From NCBI RefSeq assembly GCF_004358665.1, contig NZ_SMZR01000003.1:248001-312000 (forward strand): a DNA stretch of 64,000 nucleotides, written 5' to 3'. Below are positions 49,286 to 57,657 of the stretch, piece by piece. Within the stretch, counting starts at the first letter, position 1; each line of letters opens with the position of its first letter. The translations under genes were made by a program, and so were the position numbers. Source of the DNA: Jeotgalibacillus sp. S-D1. Lineage in GTDB: Bacteria > Bacillota > Bacilli > Bacillales > Jeotgalibacillaceae. The notes under the pieces were generated by a model that was not told the DNA's origin, did no database searches, and saw only the letters and a program-made list of their open reading frames with translations.

Positions 49286-49474
49286 TTATAAAGCCTTTTG
49301 ATAGATGGGATCGAGTATTCCTTTCACTCTGTCCTGCTCATAAAAGTGATCCAGATACTCGTTGGAAGCACCTTCGATTCCCATCATTTCCTCATCAGAC
49401 AATTCAACAGGAGCATGGTTATTCGTTAATCCGTGATCTTTCTTTTGCAAAAAACTAAGAAAATACTTTTTCAT
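49286..49474 (-). CDS. Lanthipeptide-leader-like peptide lacking Cys in the core
   Basis: A 62-residue peptide. Its middle, VELSDEEMMGIEGAS, copies the C-terminal leader motif of the two lanthipeptide precursors in this cluster (NELSSEELAGIQGAS and NELTLDELAEVQGAS), including the GA cleavage site. After GA come 26 residues starting SNEYLDHFYEQ: the first is Ser, but there is no Cys and no other Ser or Thr, so no lanthionine ring can form. GGGGAGGG lies before ATG, and it follows lanP by about 24 bp. It is probably recognised by LanT or LanM; role unknown. Confidence 0.7.
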   Translation of the reverse strand: MKKYFLSFLQKKDHGLTNNHAPVELSDEEMMGIEGASNEYLDHFYEQDRVKGILDPIYQKAL

Positions 49475-49497
49475 TCTAGTCCCTCCCCTTATTTTTT

Positions 49498-50973
49498 CTA
49501 CTTTCCGATTGCCTGCAAGGAATCATAGGCACTAATAATTCCCGGTCCAAACTTCTTCTTCGAGTCTGCCTTCATAGCGCCTTCATCTAACAGCTTTTTA
49601 ATCTCGCGGACCTTTGGTTTCTTTCCGTGCACTTCTTCATATTCTGCAATGACAAGGGCTGCAGTCGCTGACACCTTAGGGGCAGCTAAGCTCGTTCCCA
49701 TCATGAATTCATACCCCTTTTCAAAGCCGGCATAGGTACTGGTTGGCGATTGAACTAAATGAGTCGGATAGGTTGTAAGTGTCATATATCTCACGTCATA
49801 GATTCCCTGATCGGCAAGTGGTCCGAAGTCTCCTCCCGGTGATCCAATTGACACATTCTTGCCGTAGTTCGAGTAGGAGGTTAAAGCATTGTCTTTATTT
49901 GTGGCAGCAACCGTATACACACGATTTAACCCCCCTGGCATATGAAGCTGGGCATCGCCCGGGTACCCTCGGGCCTCTGCCAATTCTTTTGCATTGGAAA
50001 GATCAAATCCTATATTTTCTGTACCAGCTGATGCGACCACGAAGCTGTTTTCTCGTTCTGCAAATTTCAGCGCCCGTTCATACGCTTTATGTACAGCTTT
50101 TTCTTCCTTGTTTTTTAAAGATTTGTACACACCCAGACTTAGATTAATAACATCCATATCGTCCCTTGCTGCTGTTACAATCGCTTCAATAACATCGCTT
50201 GAATCCGCATTTCCGGTATGGAATACTTTATATGGAACCAGCCCGATACCTGGAGCAACCCCCTGGATATTCCCGTTTGCTGCAATTGAACCAGCCACCA
50301 TCGTGCCATGGCCCATGTAATCCTGTGTATCCGTAACCCCGTCAATGAATGATCGGCCTGTTGAAACAATATTGTCCTTTAAATCAGGATGATTGAAGTC
50401 CAGGCCGCTATCTACAATTCCGACTTTCACGTCGTGGTTTCCGCCTTCAATGTCATAACTCGCACCGTTCTGAGTAACAAGGTCGATATCCCACAGCCAC
50501 TTCTTATAGAGGGAGTCTTCCTCACTGTTGAGTTCTTGAGAAGGTGAGGCAGCGGACTGGATCACTGCCTTCGGTTTATTAGGTGGCATGAACCGCATCC
50601 CATCAGGCTGGACATCACCCGAAGTCACCGTGGGGTCTTTACCTGTTTCTTCAATAAGCGTCCCATATTTACTTTGAACTACTTTCTCAACCGCTACCCC
50701 TTGAGAGATACTGGAAGCTTTAACCGTTAATGTCGCTATTTCTTCTATTGGATCAATCACTGCCCCTGAATCTGTTTTTTGAATATCCGCGACAATTGAT
50801 TTTAAATTCACACCCTCCTGAAACAGATAAACCGTTTTCGCTTCATTTTCTTCCGGTCCAGTCAACTGGGCAGATAAAGATGAAGCATGGACAGATGAAT
50901 CGAAACCATTCATACCCGCTGCTAAAGTAAGAACGACCAATAAGTTTCTGGTTAATTTAAGCTGAACGTTCAT
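49498..50973 (-). CDS. lanP: Subtilisin-like lanthipeptide leader protease (LanP/CylA-like)
   Basis: A 491-residue S8 protease with a signal peptide (residues 1-30) and a pro-region to about residue 150. Catalytic residues are Asp188 (GIVDSGLD), His222 (GHGTMVAG) and Ser428 (GTSLAAPK). The oxyanion-hole Asn expected in SAGN is Thr318 (VASAGTEN), which is odd. In cytolysin and lichenicidin clusters such an extracellular protease removes a six-residue remnant after LanT cleavage; here that would be SDVAPE and SDVNPE. It overlaps the lanT end by 17 bases. Confidence 0.9.
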   Translation of the reverse strand: MNVQLKLTRNLLVVLTLAAGMNGFDSSVHASSLSAQLTGPEENEAKTVYLFQEGVNLKSIVADIQKTDSGAVIDPIEEIATLTVKASSISQGVAVEKVVQSKYGTLIEETGKDPTVTSGDVQPDGMRFMPPNKPKAVIQSAASPSQELNSEEDSLYKKWLWDIDLVTQNGASYDIEGGNHDVKVGIVDSGLDFNHPDLKDNIVSTGRSFIDGVTDTQDYMGHGTMVAGSIAANGNIQGVAPGIGLVPYKVFHTGNADSSDVIEAIVTAARDDMDVINLSLGVYKSLKNKEEKAVHKAYERALKFAERENSFVVASAGTENIGFDLSNAKELAEARGYPGDAQLHMPGGLNRVYTVAATNKDNALTSYSNYGKNVSIGSPGGDFGPLADQGIYDVRYMTLTTYPTHLVQSPTSTYAGFEKGYEFMMGTSLAAPKVSATAALVIAEYEEVHGKKPKVREIKKLLDEGAMKADSKKKFGPGIISAYDSLQAIGK

Positions 50974-53125
50974 TTTTCAACTCCCCTATCAAAGTTTGAG
51001 CTTTACATAAATTGTAGTAGTACCCTTTTTGTTTAGATAATTCCTTATGATTGCCAACCTCTACGATTTGTCCATCCTCCATAACGATAATTCGATCTGC
51101 GTTTTGAACGGTGCTTAATCTGTGGGCAATGACAACTCGCGTACAGGACATATAGTTGAGCTCGTTATCAATGGAGCTTTCCGATAATGTATCCAATGCA
51201 CTTGTCGCTTCATCAAGAATGAGAATAGGAGGATCTGCAACTAATCCCCTGGCGATCAATAAACGCTGCCTCTGTCCTCCGGAAAAGTTAGCACCAAACT
51301 CCGAAACAGTGGTTTCAAAATTCAATGGAAGATCCATTATCTCTTTGTATATATTTGCCTTTTTGGCAGCACCGATCACACTGGCCTTCTCAATGTGTGT
51401 TCTTTGGGCTGTAATATTTTGGGCAATTGTTTTATTAAAGAGCCGGGCTTCCTGAAATACCACACCCATCGATTTGCGCAGCGAGGAAAGATTGATCATC
51501 GAACTGTCTTTCCCATCAAATTTAATGCTTCCTGATGTTGGTGAATAGAGACCTAGAAGCAATTTAACCATGGTGCTTTTGCCCGATCCGGAAGATCCAA
51601 CAATTGCCACTTTTTCTCCAGCATTAATTTTAAAAGATACATCTTTAATTGCCAGATCACTAAAGTGGTTATGTCGGAATGATACATTTTCAAACTCAAT
51701 GCTCCCTTTAAAAGCAGCTTGCTGCATATTCTCCTTGTCATCATGATTTGTCACCTCTGATTTTGCCTGCATGACATCATACAAGCGCTGAAGATAGGAA
51801 CCTAAGTAGGTGAGCTCTCCATATCCGCTGCCAATTGAGATGATGGGGGTAATAAAGGCCATTGCCAGCGCATTAAAACCTAAAACGGTGCCCAATGTCA
51901 TAGAGCCGTTAAGAATAGCCGGGCTGCTGTACCACAAAAGAAACACCGGAAGGATAAACTGAACAGAAGAAGCCACTGTGTTGATTGATGAAACCCATAT
52001 CGACCGTTTTTCAGCACTTCTCAGCTGATTATGAAAAAGATCGCGCCATTCAGAAAACACCATTTTTTCAAGGCCCATCACTTTAATATCGCTAATTCCA
52101 TTGATGCTTTCTGACAAAATCCTCTGCACTTTTGATTGAGCTGAAACGTCCTGGTCCGATAACTTTTTTGAAACCTTTGTGCTCGTAACTAATAGGACAA
52201 ATACAACAATGCCAATTACCAGCACCATCGAAGTCATTCGGACCGAGTATTGAAACATCACGGCCAAATAAGTGAATACCAAAATGCCATCAATTAAAAA
52301 GGAAATTACCTTTGTGGATAGAATTTGTCTGATATACACATTCGAGTTAGCCCGGAACAACAATTCACCAACTGAACGATTTTCAAAGAAATTATATGGC
52401 AAGGTCAAAAGTTTGCCTATGAACCGTTCCATTAATGTTTTATCGATGGTGGTCTGGAGTTTAGCGACCAGAAACCCCCTAAACCATGAAAGAAGTTGAA
52501 AACTAATAAATAAAACAAACAATCCAATTCCAATTGAACTCATCGCATCCCCGTTTTTCGGGATAATGATGTTATCCGTTATCCACGTGGTCATCCATGG
52601 AACAACAAGAGTAAATAGCTGCAAAACAAGCGATCCAAAAAGAATAAAAATGATTAGTTTAGGTTTACTTAGCGCAAATGATAAGAAGAATTTAATGTGT
52701 GACGGACCCTTTTCTTTTACAAATTGCTCCGTAGGCGTTAAACAAAGTGCAAAACCTGTAAATTTTTCGTCAAACTCTTCATGACGAATTTTCCGTCTCC
52801 CTAAGGCTGGATCTACTACCACAACATGATGGGTAGCGATGGATTCTAAAACGACATAGTGCTTATTCTCCCAATGGATAATTGCCGGCAGTGTCATGTC
52901 CTTAAGAGCTTCTTTTGTAGCTTTAAACCCTTTTACATCTAAATCGTAATGTTTTCCAATAAGCATCAGCTGATAAAGGGATGTTCCTCCTTTGGGAACA
53001 CCAAAGGTTTCTCTTAGTTCAGCTAACGAGACATATTTTCCATGAAACGAAAACACCATCGCCAGGCTTGCCAGCCCGCATTCACTGTGTTCCATTTGCT
53101 CAATAAAAGGAACTTTATTAGCCAT
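50957..53125 (-). CDS. lanT: Lanthipeptide ABC transporter with C39 leader peptidase (LanT)
   Basis: A 722-residue bifunctional exporter. Residues 1-130 are the C39 peptidase with Gln10, Cys16 (HSECGLAS), His89 (NKHYVVL) and Asp105 (VVDPALG). About six membrane helices follow (residues 155-420), then an ATPase with GSSGSGKST, FSGGQRQR and ILILDEATSALD. It should cut leaders after the GA site and export the modified peptides. GGGGGAGGG precedes ATG. It lies 15 bp after the LuxR-type gene. Confidence 0.95.
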   Translation of the reverse strand: MANKVPFIEQMEHSECGLASLAMVFSFHGKYVSLAELRETFGVPKGGTSLYQLMLIGKHYDLDVKGFKATKEALKDMTLPAIIHWENKHYVVLESIATHHVVVVDPALGRRKIRHEEFDEKFTGFALCLTPTEQFVKEKGPSHIKFFLSFALSKPKLIIFILFGSLVLQLFTLVVPWMTTWITDNIIIPKNGDAMSSIGIGLFVLFISFQLLSWFRGFLVAKLQTTIDKTLMERFIGKLLTLPYNFFENRSVGELLFRANSNVYIRQILSTKVISFLIDGILVFTYLAVMFQYSVRMTSMVLVIGIVVFVLLVTSTKVSKKLSDQDVSAQSKVQRILSESINGISDIKVMGLEKMVFSEWRDLFHNQLRSAEKRSIWVSSINTVASSVQFILPVFLLWYSSPAILNGSMTLGTVLGFNALAMAFITPIISIGSGYGELTYLGSYLQRLYDVMQAKSEVTNHDDKENMQQAAFKGSIEFENVSFRHNHFSDLAIKDVSFKINAGEKVAIVGSSGSGKSTMVKLLLGLYSPTSGSIKFDGKDSSMINLSSLRKSMGVVFQEARLFNKTIAQNITAQRTHIEKASVIGAAKKANIYKEIMDLPLNFETTVSEFGANFSGGQRQRLLIARGLVADPPILILDEATSALDTLSESSIDNELNYMSCTRVVIAHRLSTVQNADRIIVMEDGQIVEVGNHKELSKQKGYYYNLCKAQTLIGELKNERSA

Positions 53126-53140
53126 GGCTCCCTCCCCCTT

Positions 53141-53413
53141 CTAAATTTGAACTTCTTGCAAGTGACCTGTTGTATAAAATGGAGGCGTCCAAGCGTCTTG
53201 ATCATCCTGGAATTGAAGCCAGCCAAAATAGTAAACCCCTATTCCGATTTCCACCCTGGAAGTGATCTCCCACTTTTCTTTAATGTTAAAAATCAATTCT
53301 CCAACTCTCCTCCGGCTAATGAAAAGAATCCTCGCTATTTCCACATCTTTTTTTCCTTTAGCGACTAAGACAGCGACATCACGTTCTCTGTTACTTAATT
53401 GCTTGATTGCCAT
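53141..53413 (-). CDS. Small LuxR-type HTH protein in the lanthipeptide cluster
   Basis: A 90-residue protein. Residues 5-60 form a LuxR/GerE-type HTH (LSNRERDVAVLVAKGKKDVEIARILFISRRRV read in order), followed by IGVYYFGWLQFQDDQ and a short aromatic tail. There is no receiver or ligand domain. It is the first gene after the terminator that ends lanM, so with lanT, lanP and the leader-like peptide gene it forms a second transcription unit. It may activate the precursor or processing genes. Confidence 0.75.
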   Translation of the reverse strand: MAIKQLSNRERDVAVLVAKGKKDVEIARILFISRRRVGELIFNIKEKWEITSRVEIGIGVYYFGWLQFQDDQDAWTPPFYTTGHLQEVQI

Positions 53414-53593
53414 ATAATTGCATCCCCCATTTAGTTAATTTGTTTCCTACGTTTACTATAAGGAATCCCGAAAGGTGAATAGAATAAGTAAAAAATACTT
53501 AAATATCGTAAAGAAAAATTCAAATTATCACCTGACTCTTTAACTAAAATCCCTTTATATGGATAAATATCCTTAAAGCCGAAAATATAGATC

Positions 53594-53640
53594 AAAAAAA
53601 ACACCCTGGGAAACATCGTTCAATTTCCAGAGTGTTTTTT
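53594..53640 (-). terminator. Terminator downstream of lanM
   Basis: On the minus strand AAAACACTCTGGAAA pairs with TTTCCCAGGGTGTTTT and runs into TTTTTTGATC. It splits the cluster into a precursor/lanM unit and a processing unit. The 180 bases to the LuxR-type gene contain no gene I accept. Confidence 0.85.
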
Positions 53641-53655
53641 CTTATAAAGTTGAAT

Positions 53656-56600
53656 TCAGTTTAACGACAAAACTGCCGGTACTGCCTTTGGATTGGAAAG
53701 TCTCAACAGCTGCAGGCCAACGCCAGCCATCCCCGTAAATAAGCTTGGTTGAATAAATCCATTTGGCCCATCTACTTGATAAAATCCTCTTGCTTCTTTC
53801 TGCAATACTCGGTTATATCCTATTTTTTTTGCTTCCTCTAACAAAACAGGATCCTGAAAATAGAGGCTGCCCTGTAAAAATAGTTCAGTATCTCCAAAGT
53901 TCCCATGACATAAGGAATCCGAGTTCTTATAACCATGCGCTCGAAGATTTTGCATTGCTTGATAAATTTCAGTGTCTAGCAGCTGATTGTCTGTGTAGCT
54001 GGAGATCGTCATCCTGCTTAGACCAATCCCCGTTGAACCATGGCACCACTGATGCATGTACCGTTCCTCAACATGACGGTTATCTTTCCAGGCCCCTTTT
54101 TCTACATTAAAGAGCGATTGATCGTAGCACAGAGCTTTTTCAGCCATTTTTTGATATTTAAGCTCCTTGGTAAAATCGGCTAGACGAAATAGACTTTGGG
54201 CAATTCCACTGGTGCCGTGGGAGAAACCGCCTAAATAAGTACCTGAGTCTCCAGATGGCCAGGCTGTCTTATCTTTGGTTATAGAATGGCTGTTAGCAAT
54301 TAAATGATTCCCGTACAGCTCTGCTATTTCCAGGTATTCCCGATCACTTGTCCATTCATAGACATTCATTAACAGATGGCAGATCCCGGCAGATCCCCCG
54401 AGGAAATCGAACACTTCATCGGCTTGAACGCTCAATCTCAGTTTTTGTTTTATTTCATTGATTTTCCAGTCAAATAGATTGCTATCAAAGTTTTTATGAA
54501 AGTGCACAATTGGATACAAAAGAGAAAACGGCCCGGTGAATGAAGAAATCAACCCCCGATTTTCAACCATAGGTGAAACAGCTGATCGTAAAGTTGCTTC
54601 AGCAGCCCGCTTATAACGCTCTTCTTTTGTCTCCTGCCACAAGTACTGGAAAAAGAGAGAGATTCCCCCCAGGCCATCATAAAAACCCTGCAGGGCTGGC
54701 GCGACAGACCAGTTTCCTTCTCCACCGGGTGTCAAACACAGGAGGGAAGCTTTGTCTTGCGTCTTTGAAAAACGCAGCTTACTAAGAATCTCGTCTCCAA
54801 TTGATTTGGCTTCATTCAAGAACAACAAATCAACATCTTGCGGAACTGGTTCATCAATCCACTTCTCTTCCTTCCTGCTTGGTTCTTCTTTCTTTGAACC
54901 GACAATAGCCGTGTTGATCCACTCAAGCTGTGTTTGTAATTCGTTAAGATCATATTTTTTAATTCGATCCACTACGAGCTCAAATCCGCTTTTAGGAAAA
55001 ACGTTCTCTATCCTTACTCCTGTACTCGTATAAAGATCCGTGGAATCAACATACGAATTAAAAAATGGAATATCGCCTTCAAATAAATCCAGGATTTCAT
55101 GGTGAATAATCCGTTTATCTATATAAGGATAAAACCATAAGCGATCAAATAAATTCTCCAAATAAAGCGCATCCCTCATGTAGTCAGGGTGACTTGATTC
55201 ATTTAGGAAATTAAAGTATTGCTGCGTAGCCCTTGCCACGATACGGATTTTTTCCTGTCGGAAGGATTCAATCGGTCCTTCTGGTCGAAGAAGTTCCTGT
55301 TTATGGTCAATAAAAAACCTGAAAATGTTTTCAAAACCGATTAAAATGTCCTCCAAATAATCCTCCGCGTCGATGCCCTCACCATTTAAGGTAGGCAGGT
55401 TACTGGCGCCACGGAATTTTTCAGACTGCATCGTAAATTTCATGTCATCCGTCATGCCATTTTCAAGCTTCAGCACTTTAAAAGGCAGCTCCTGCTCTTT
55501 TCCATTGAGGGCACTGAGGTCGATCCCTTTCCCTTCTGCATTCTTGAACATCGCGATAGGAAGCAATCCAGTACCAACCACAGAATCCGCTTGCTCATAT
55601 TTTAAGTCAACTTCCACAGAATTCGGAAAATCAAGCTTTGGACTTTGGTGGAACAGCGTTTCATGATCGATGATAAAAGGCGTGTCCCCTCCTGCTATGA
55701 TGTTTTCCAGATGAAAATCGGCTCCTTTAATTGAATGCATAAGACCCAGCAGAACGCCAAATCGCTGAAAATAATGCTTCACCTCCTGCTCCGATTTACA
55801 GCTGCTGTATGGCACACACTCTTCCCAGCCATGAGTTTGAAAATCTAAAATTTTGTAAGGAGATAGCGTTGGAAATTCAACTCTTTCAGCGATCCATTCC
55901 AGTAGACCATGATATTTAAGTGAGATTGACAGCCCTTTAGGTTTGTAAATGATTGTTTTGCCATTTGCATAAACGAATTTGCCGACTGTTTTCCCCTTTT
56001 GATGCGTATCACCCAGGCCAAAATCGATCGATTCCAATTCATGATCCTCTAACCCAAACGTTTTAGTTAGTGCATCAAAATCCTTTACATACCTTTTAAG
56101 GGCAAGATCCACATTTTCAAGGAAAAATTCACTGCGTAAAATGAGGATTCTGGTTAATGTGGCATACTCCTCATAGAATTTAACCAATTCAGTTGAATTT
56201 AGCGCTTTTTCTCTAATAAAGGATTGAAATCTTTCCTCGGCTGTGTTGCCATAAAGTTCATCTTTTAATTTCGAAACATGCATTTCCAAAACGATCGATC
56301 TGGAAGCTTGTGTTAACAATTGAGTTCCGATTGCAAATAAGAATGTTTCCTTGATCTTCACATGATTAACTTTCTGTTTGTGCGCAAGATCTTCTAAAAT
56401 TAACTCAAGCCGATTGGATATATAAGATAGGAATGGACGAATAAATAATCCTAAATCAAGCTGTTCCTTCATTTTTATTTTGTTTTCAGAAAGGAGCAGC
56501 CCTTCTGTAAAAAGATCTACATTCATTTTTGACCGCAAGAAGGAGGTTAATTCCTGCAGCTGGACTTCATCCAGCATTTTTTCTTCTAACGGCGTAATCG

Positions 56601-56805
56601 CTTCAGCAAATTCCTGCTCAGAAAGATCTGCGATGGACAATTTGGATTGAAAAATGGCATCAGAAGTCATTGAGACACGATCTCTCCACTTATTAATTAC
56701 GCGAGCTGGATCCATTCCCTCTGCCTGTAAAACTTTCCTTCTTTCGTGACTAAATAATGCATGTATGTACGCTTCATGATTCGTTTGGGTCAAAACGTTT
56801 TCCAT
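53656..56805 (-). CDS. lanM: Class II lanthipeptide synthetase
   Basis: A 1049-residue LanM. The N-terminal dehydratase domain (about residues 150-650) carries kinase-like motifs such as GKTVGKFVYANGKTIIYKPK and DFHLENIIAGGDTPFIIDHE. The C-terminal LanC-like cyclase has SHGTSGIAQSLF and the zinc ligands Cys921 (WCHGSTG), Cys966 and His967 (LCHGNFGD). It dehydrates Ser/Thr and joins them to Cys. Only one LanM is present, so it must serve both precursors. The start is the ATG eight bases after AAAAGGAG; a GTG three codons earlier is less likely. Confidence 0.96.
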   Translation of the reverse strand: MENVLTQTNHEAYIHALFSHERRKVLQAEGMDPARVINKWRDRVSMTSDAIFQSKLSIADLSEQEFAEAITPLEEKMLDEVQLQELTSFLRSKMNVDLFTEGLLLSENKIKMKEQLDLGLFIRPFLSYISNRLELILEDLAHKQKVNHVKIKETFLFAIGTQLLTQASRSIVLEMHVSKLKDELYGNTAEERFQSFIREKALNSTELVKFYEEYATLTRILILRSEFFLENVDLALKRYVKDFDALTKTFGLEDHELESIDFGLGDTHQKGKTVGKFVYANGKTIIYKPKGLSISLKYHGLLEWIAERVEFPTLSPYKILDFQTHGWEECVPYSSCKSEQEVKHYFQRFGVLLGLMHSIKGADFHLENIIAGGDTPFIIDHETLFHQSPKLDFPNSVEVDLKYEQADSVVGTGLLPIAMFKNAEGKGIDLSALNGKEQELPFKVLKLENGMTDDMKFTMQSEKFRGASNLPTLNGEGIDAEDYLEDILIGFENIFRFFIDHKQELLRPEGPIESFRQEKIRIVARATQQYFNFLNESSHPDYMRDALYLENLFDRLWFYPYIDKRIIHHEILDLFEGDIPFFNSYVDSTDLYTSTGVRIENVFPKSGFELVVDRIKKYDLNELQTQLEWINTAIVGSKKEEPSRKEEKWIDEPVPQDVDLLFLNEAKSIGDEILSKLRFSKTQDKASLLCLTPGGEGNWSVAPALQGFYDGLGGISLFFQYLWQETKEERYKRAAEATLRSAVSPMVENRGLISSFTGPFSLLYPIVHFHKNFDSNLFDWKINEIKQKLRLSVQADEVFDFLGGSAGICHLLMNVYEWTSDREYLEIAELYGNHLIANSHSITKDKTAWPSGDSGTYLGGFSHGTSGIAQSLFRLADFTKELKYQKMAEKALCYDQSLFNVEKGAWKDNRHVEERYMHQWCHGSTGIGLSRMTISSYTDNQLLDTEIYQAMQNLRAHGYKNSDSLCHGNFGDTELFLQGSLYFQDPVLLEEAKKIGYNRVLQKEARGFYQVDGPNGFIQPSLFTGMAGVGLQLLRLSNPKAVPAVLSLN

Positions 56806-56828
56806 CTCTTTCACTCCTTTTCTAAAAA

Positions 56829-56910
56829 TAAAGTTGAGGATACATACGAAGTGTCATAGACATCCTCAACCTTATTTAAAAAGTAATAGTGGAGGCTGCC
56901 CTCCACTATT
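56829..56910 (-). terminator. Two successive hairpins between lanA1 and lanM (partial terminators)
   Basis: On the minus strand AATAGTGGAGG/CCTCCACTATT is followed by ACTTTTT, and AAGGTTGAGGAT/ATCCTCAACTT by TATTTTTA. Such leaky terminators after precursor genes let far more precursor than synthetase RNA be made, and can protect precursor RNA ends. Confidence 0.75.
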
Positions 56911-56920
56911 AAGCAATGTA

Positions 56921-57136
56921 TTAGCAATATTTGATTGAGAAGAGCATACCCGTTGTAAATGCTGCTACACAAGCTGGTGTTGTTTCAGGTGCTACATCGG
57001 AAGCGCCTTGTACTTCTGCCAGCTCGTCCAGCGTCAATTCGTTAAACGCTTTACCAGATGGGTGAGGCTTTACTTTTTCAACAGCTTCACGAATTTCAGG
57101 GTTTTTCCACGCATCGATAATTTGTTGTTTAGTCAT
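56921..57136 (-). CDS. lanA1: Lanthipeptide precursor A1, cytolysin-small-subunit-like
   Basis: A 71-residue class II precursor. The leader contains NELTLDELAEVQGA; after the GA site come SDVAPE and the core TTPACVAAFTTGMLFSIKYC (20 residues). Enterococcal CylLS has the same TTPAC start and an LFSxKxC end. By analogy Thr1/Thr2 and Cys5 form ring A (the DhxDhxXxxXxxCys pattern known to give LL stereochemistry) and Ser16-Cys20 ring B; Thr10/11 could stay dehydrated. GGAGG precedes ATG. It lies 48 bp after lanA2. Confidence 0.93.
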   Translation of the reverse strand: MTKQQIIDAWKNPEIREAVEKVKPHPSGKAFNELTLDELAEVQGASDVAPETTPACVAAFTTGMLFSIKYC

Positions 57137-57184
57137 TTTTTCATTCCTCCATTAATTGTTTTGGTTTAGTTTAAATTTTTCAGA

Positions 57185-57394
57185 CTAGCAATTTCTTACT
57201 GAAAAAATAATAGTTGCGCCAATAGATGCTGCGATACACAATGGTGTTGTTTCAGGATTTACGTCAGAAGCCCCTTGAATTCCAGCCAGCTCTTCACTTG
57301 ATAGCTCATTCATTGTTTTACCTGCTGGATTTTCAATTCCTTGATTGCGGACCTCAGGATTTTTCAGTGCATTAATTTTTTCTTCTCTTGACAT
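57185..57394 (-). CDS. lanA2: Lanthipeptide precursor A2, cytolysin-small-subunit-like
   Basis: A 69-residue precursor. The leader has NELSSEELAGIQGA, then the hexapeptide SDVNPE (lichenicidin has NDVNPE at this place), then a 21-residue core that starts TTPLCIAASIG and ends FSVRNC. Ring A would be Thr1/2-Cys5 and ring B Ser17-Cys21; Ser9 and Thr13 may be dehydrated. I start at the second ATG, nine bases after GAGGAG; the first ATG touches that site. It is the promoter-proximal gene of the precursor operon and divergent from the NprR-like regulator. Confidence 0.93.
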   Translation of the reverse strand: MSREEKINALKNPEVRNQGIENPAGKTMNELSSEELAGIQGASDVNPETTPLCIAASIGATIIFSVRNC

Positions 57395-57657
57395 GTAACT
57401 CATCTCCTCTTGTTTGTTTTGTTTTGGTATTTTGTTGCTATCTGTATATTATATTGAATCAGAATTTTCTAACACTACGCAAAATTGCAAAATATTGTAT
57501 ACGTGATATATAATTAATTAGAATTAATAGACTAATTGACTGTATATAGAAAAATAATACCTGCTAAAAGTAGGGTTTTTTATGTAGTACATGCCTTTTT
57601 ATATGAAATCTATCTTTAGAAAGGCGACACCGAGAATGCAATGAAAAGAGTGGAAAA
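57395..57657. promoter_or_regulatory. Divergent promoter region of the lanthipeptide operon and its regulator
   Basis: Leftward, TATAAT (57448-57453 complement) stands at a suitable distance before lanA2 but its -35 is poor, as in activated promoters. Rightward, TTGCAA, an 18-bp spacer and TATAAT (57485-57514) precede the regulator. The two overlap over about 40 AT-rich bases with the words TTTTGCAATTTTGC and TTAATTAGAATTAA, where the regulator could act on both. Confidence 0.5.

Noticed and set aside
53431-53616. A 61-codon open frame between the LuxR-type gene and lanM
   Set aside because: It starts within the lanM terminator hairpin, has no Shine-Dalgarno sequence, and its product (aromatic-rich, low complexity) resembles translated AT-rich intergenic DNA.
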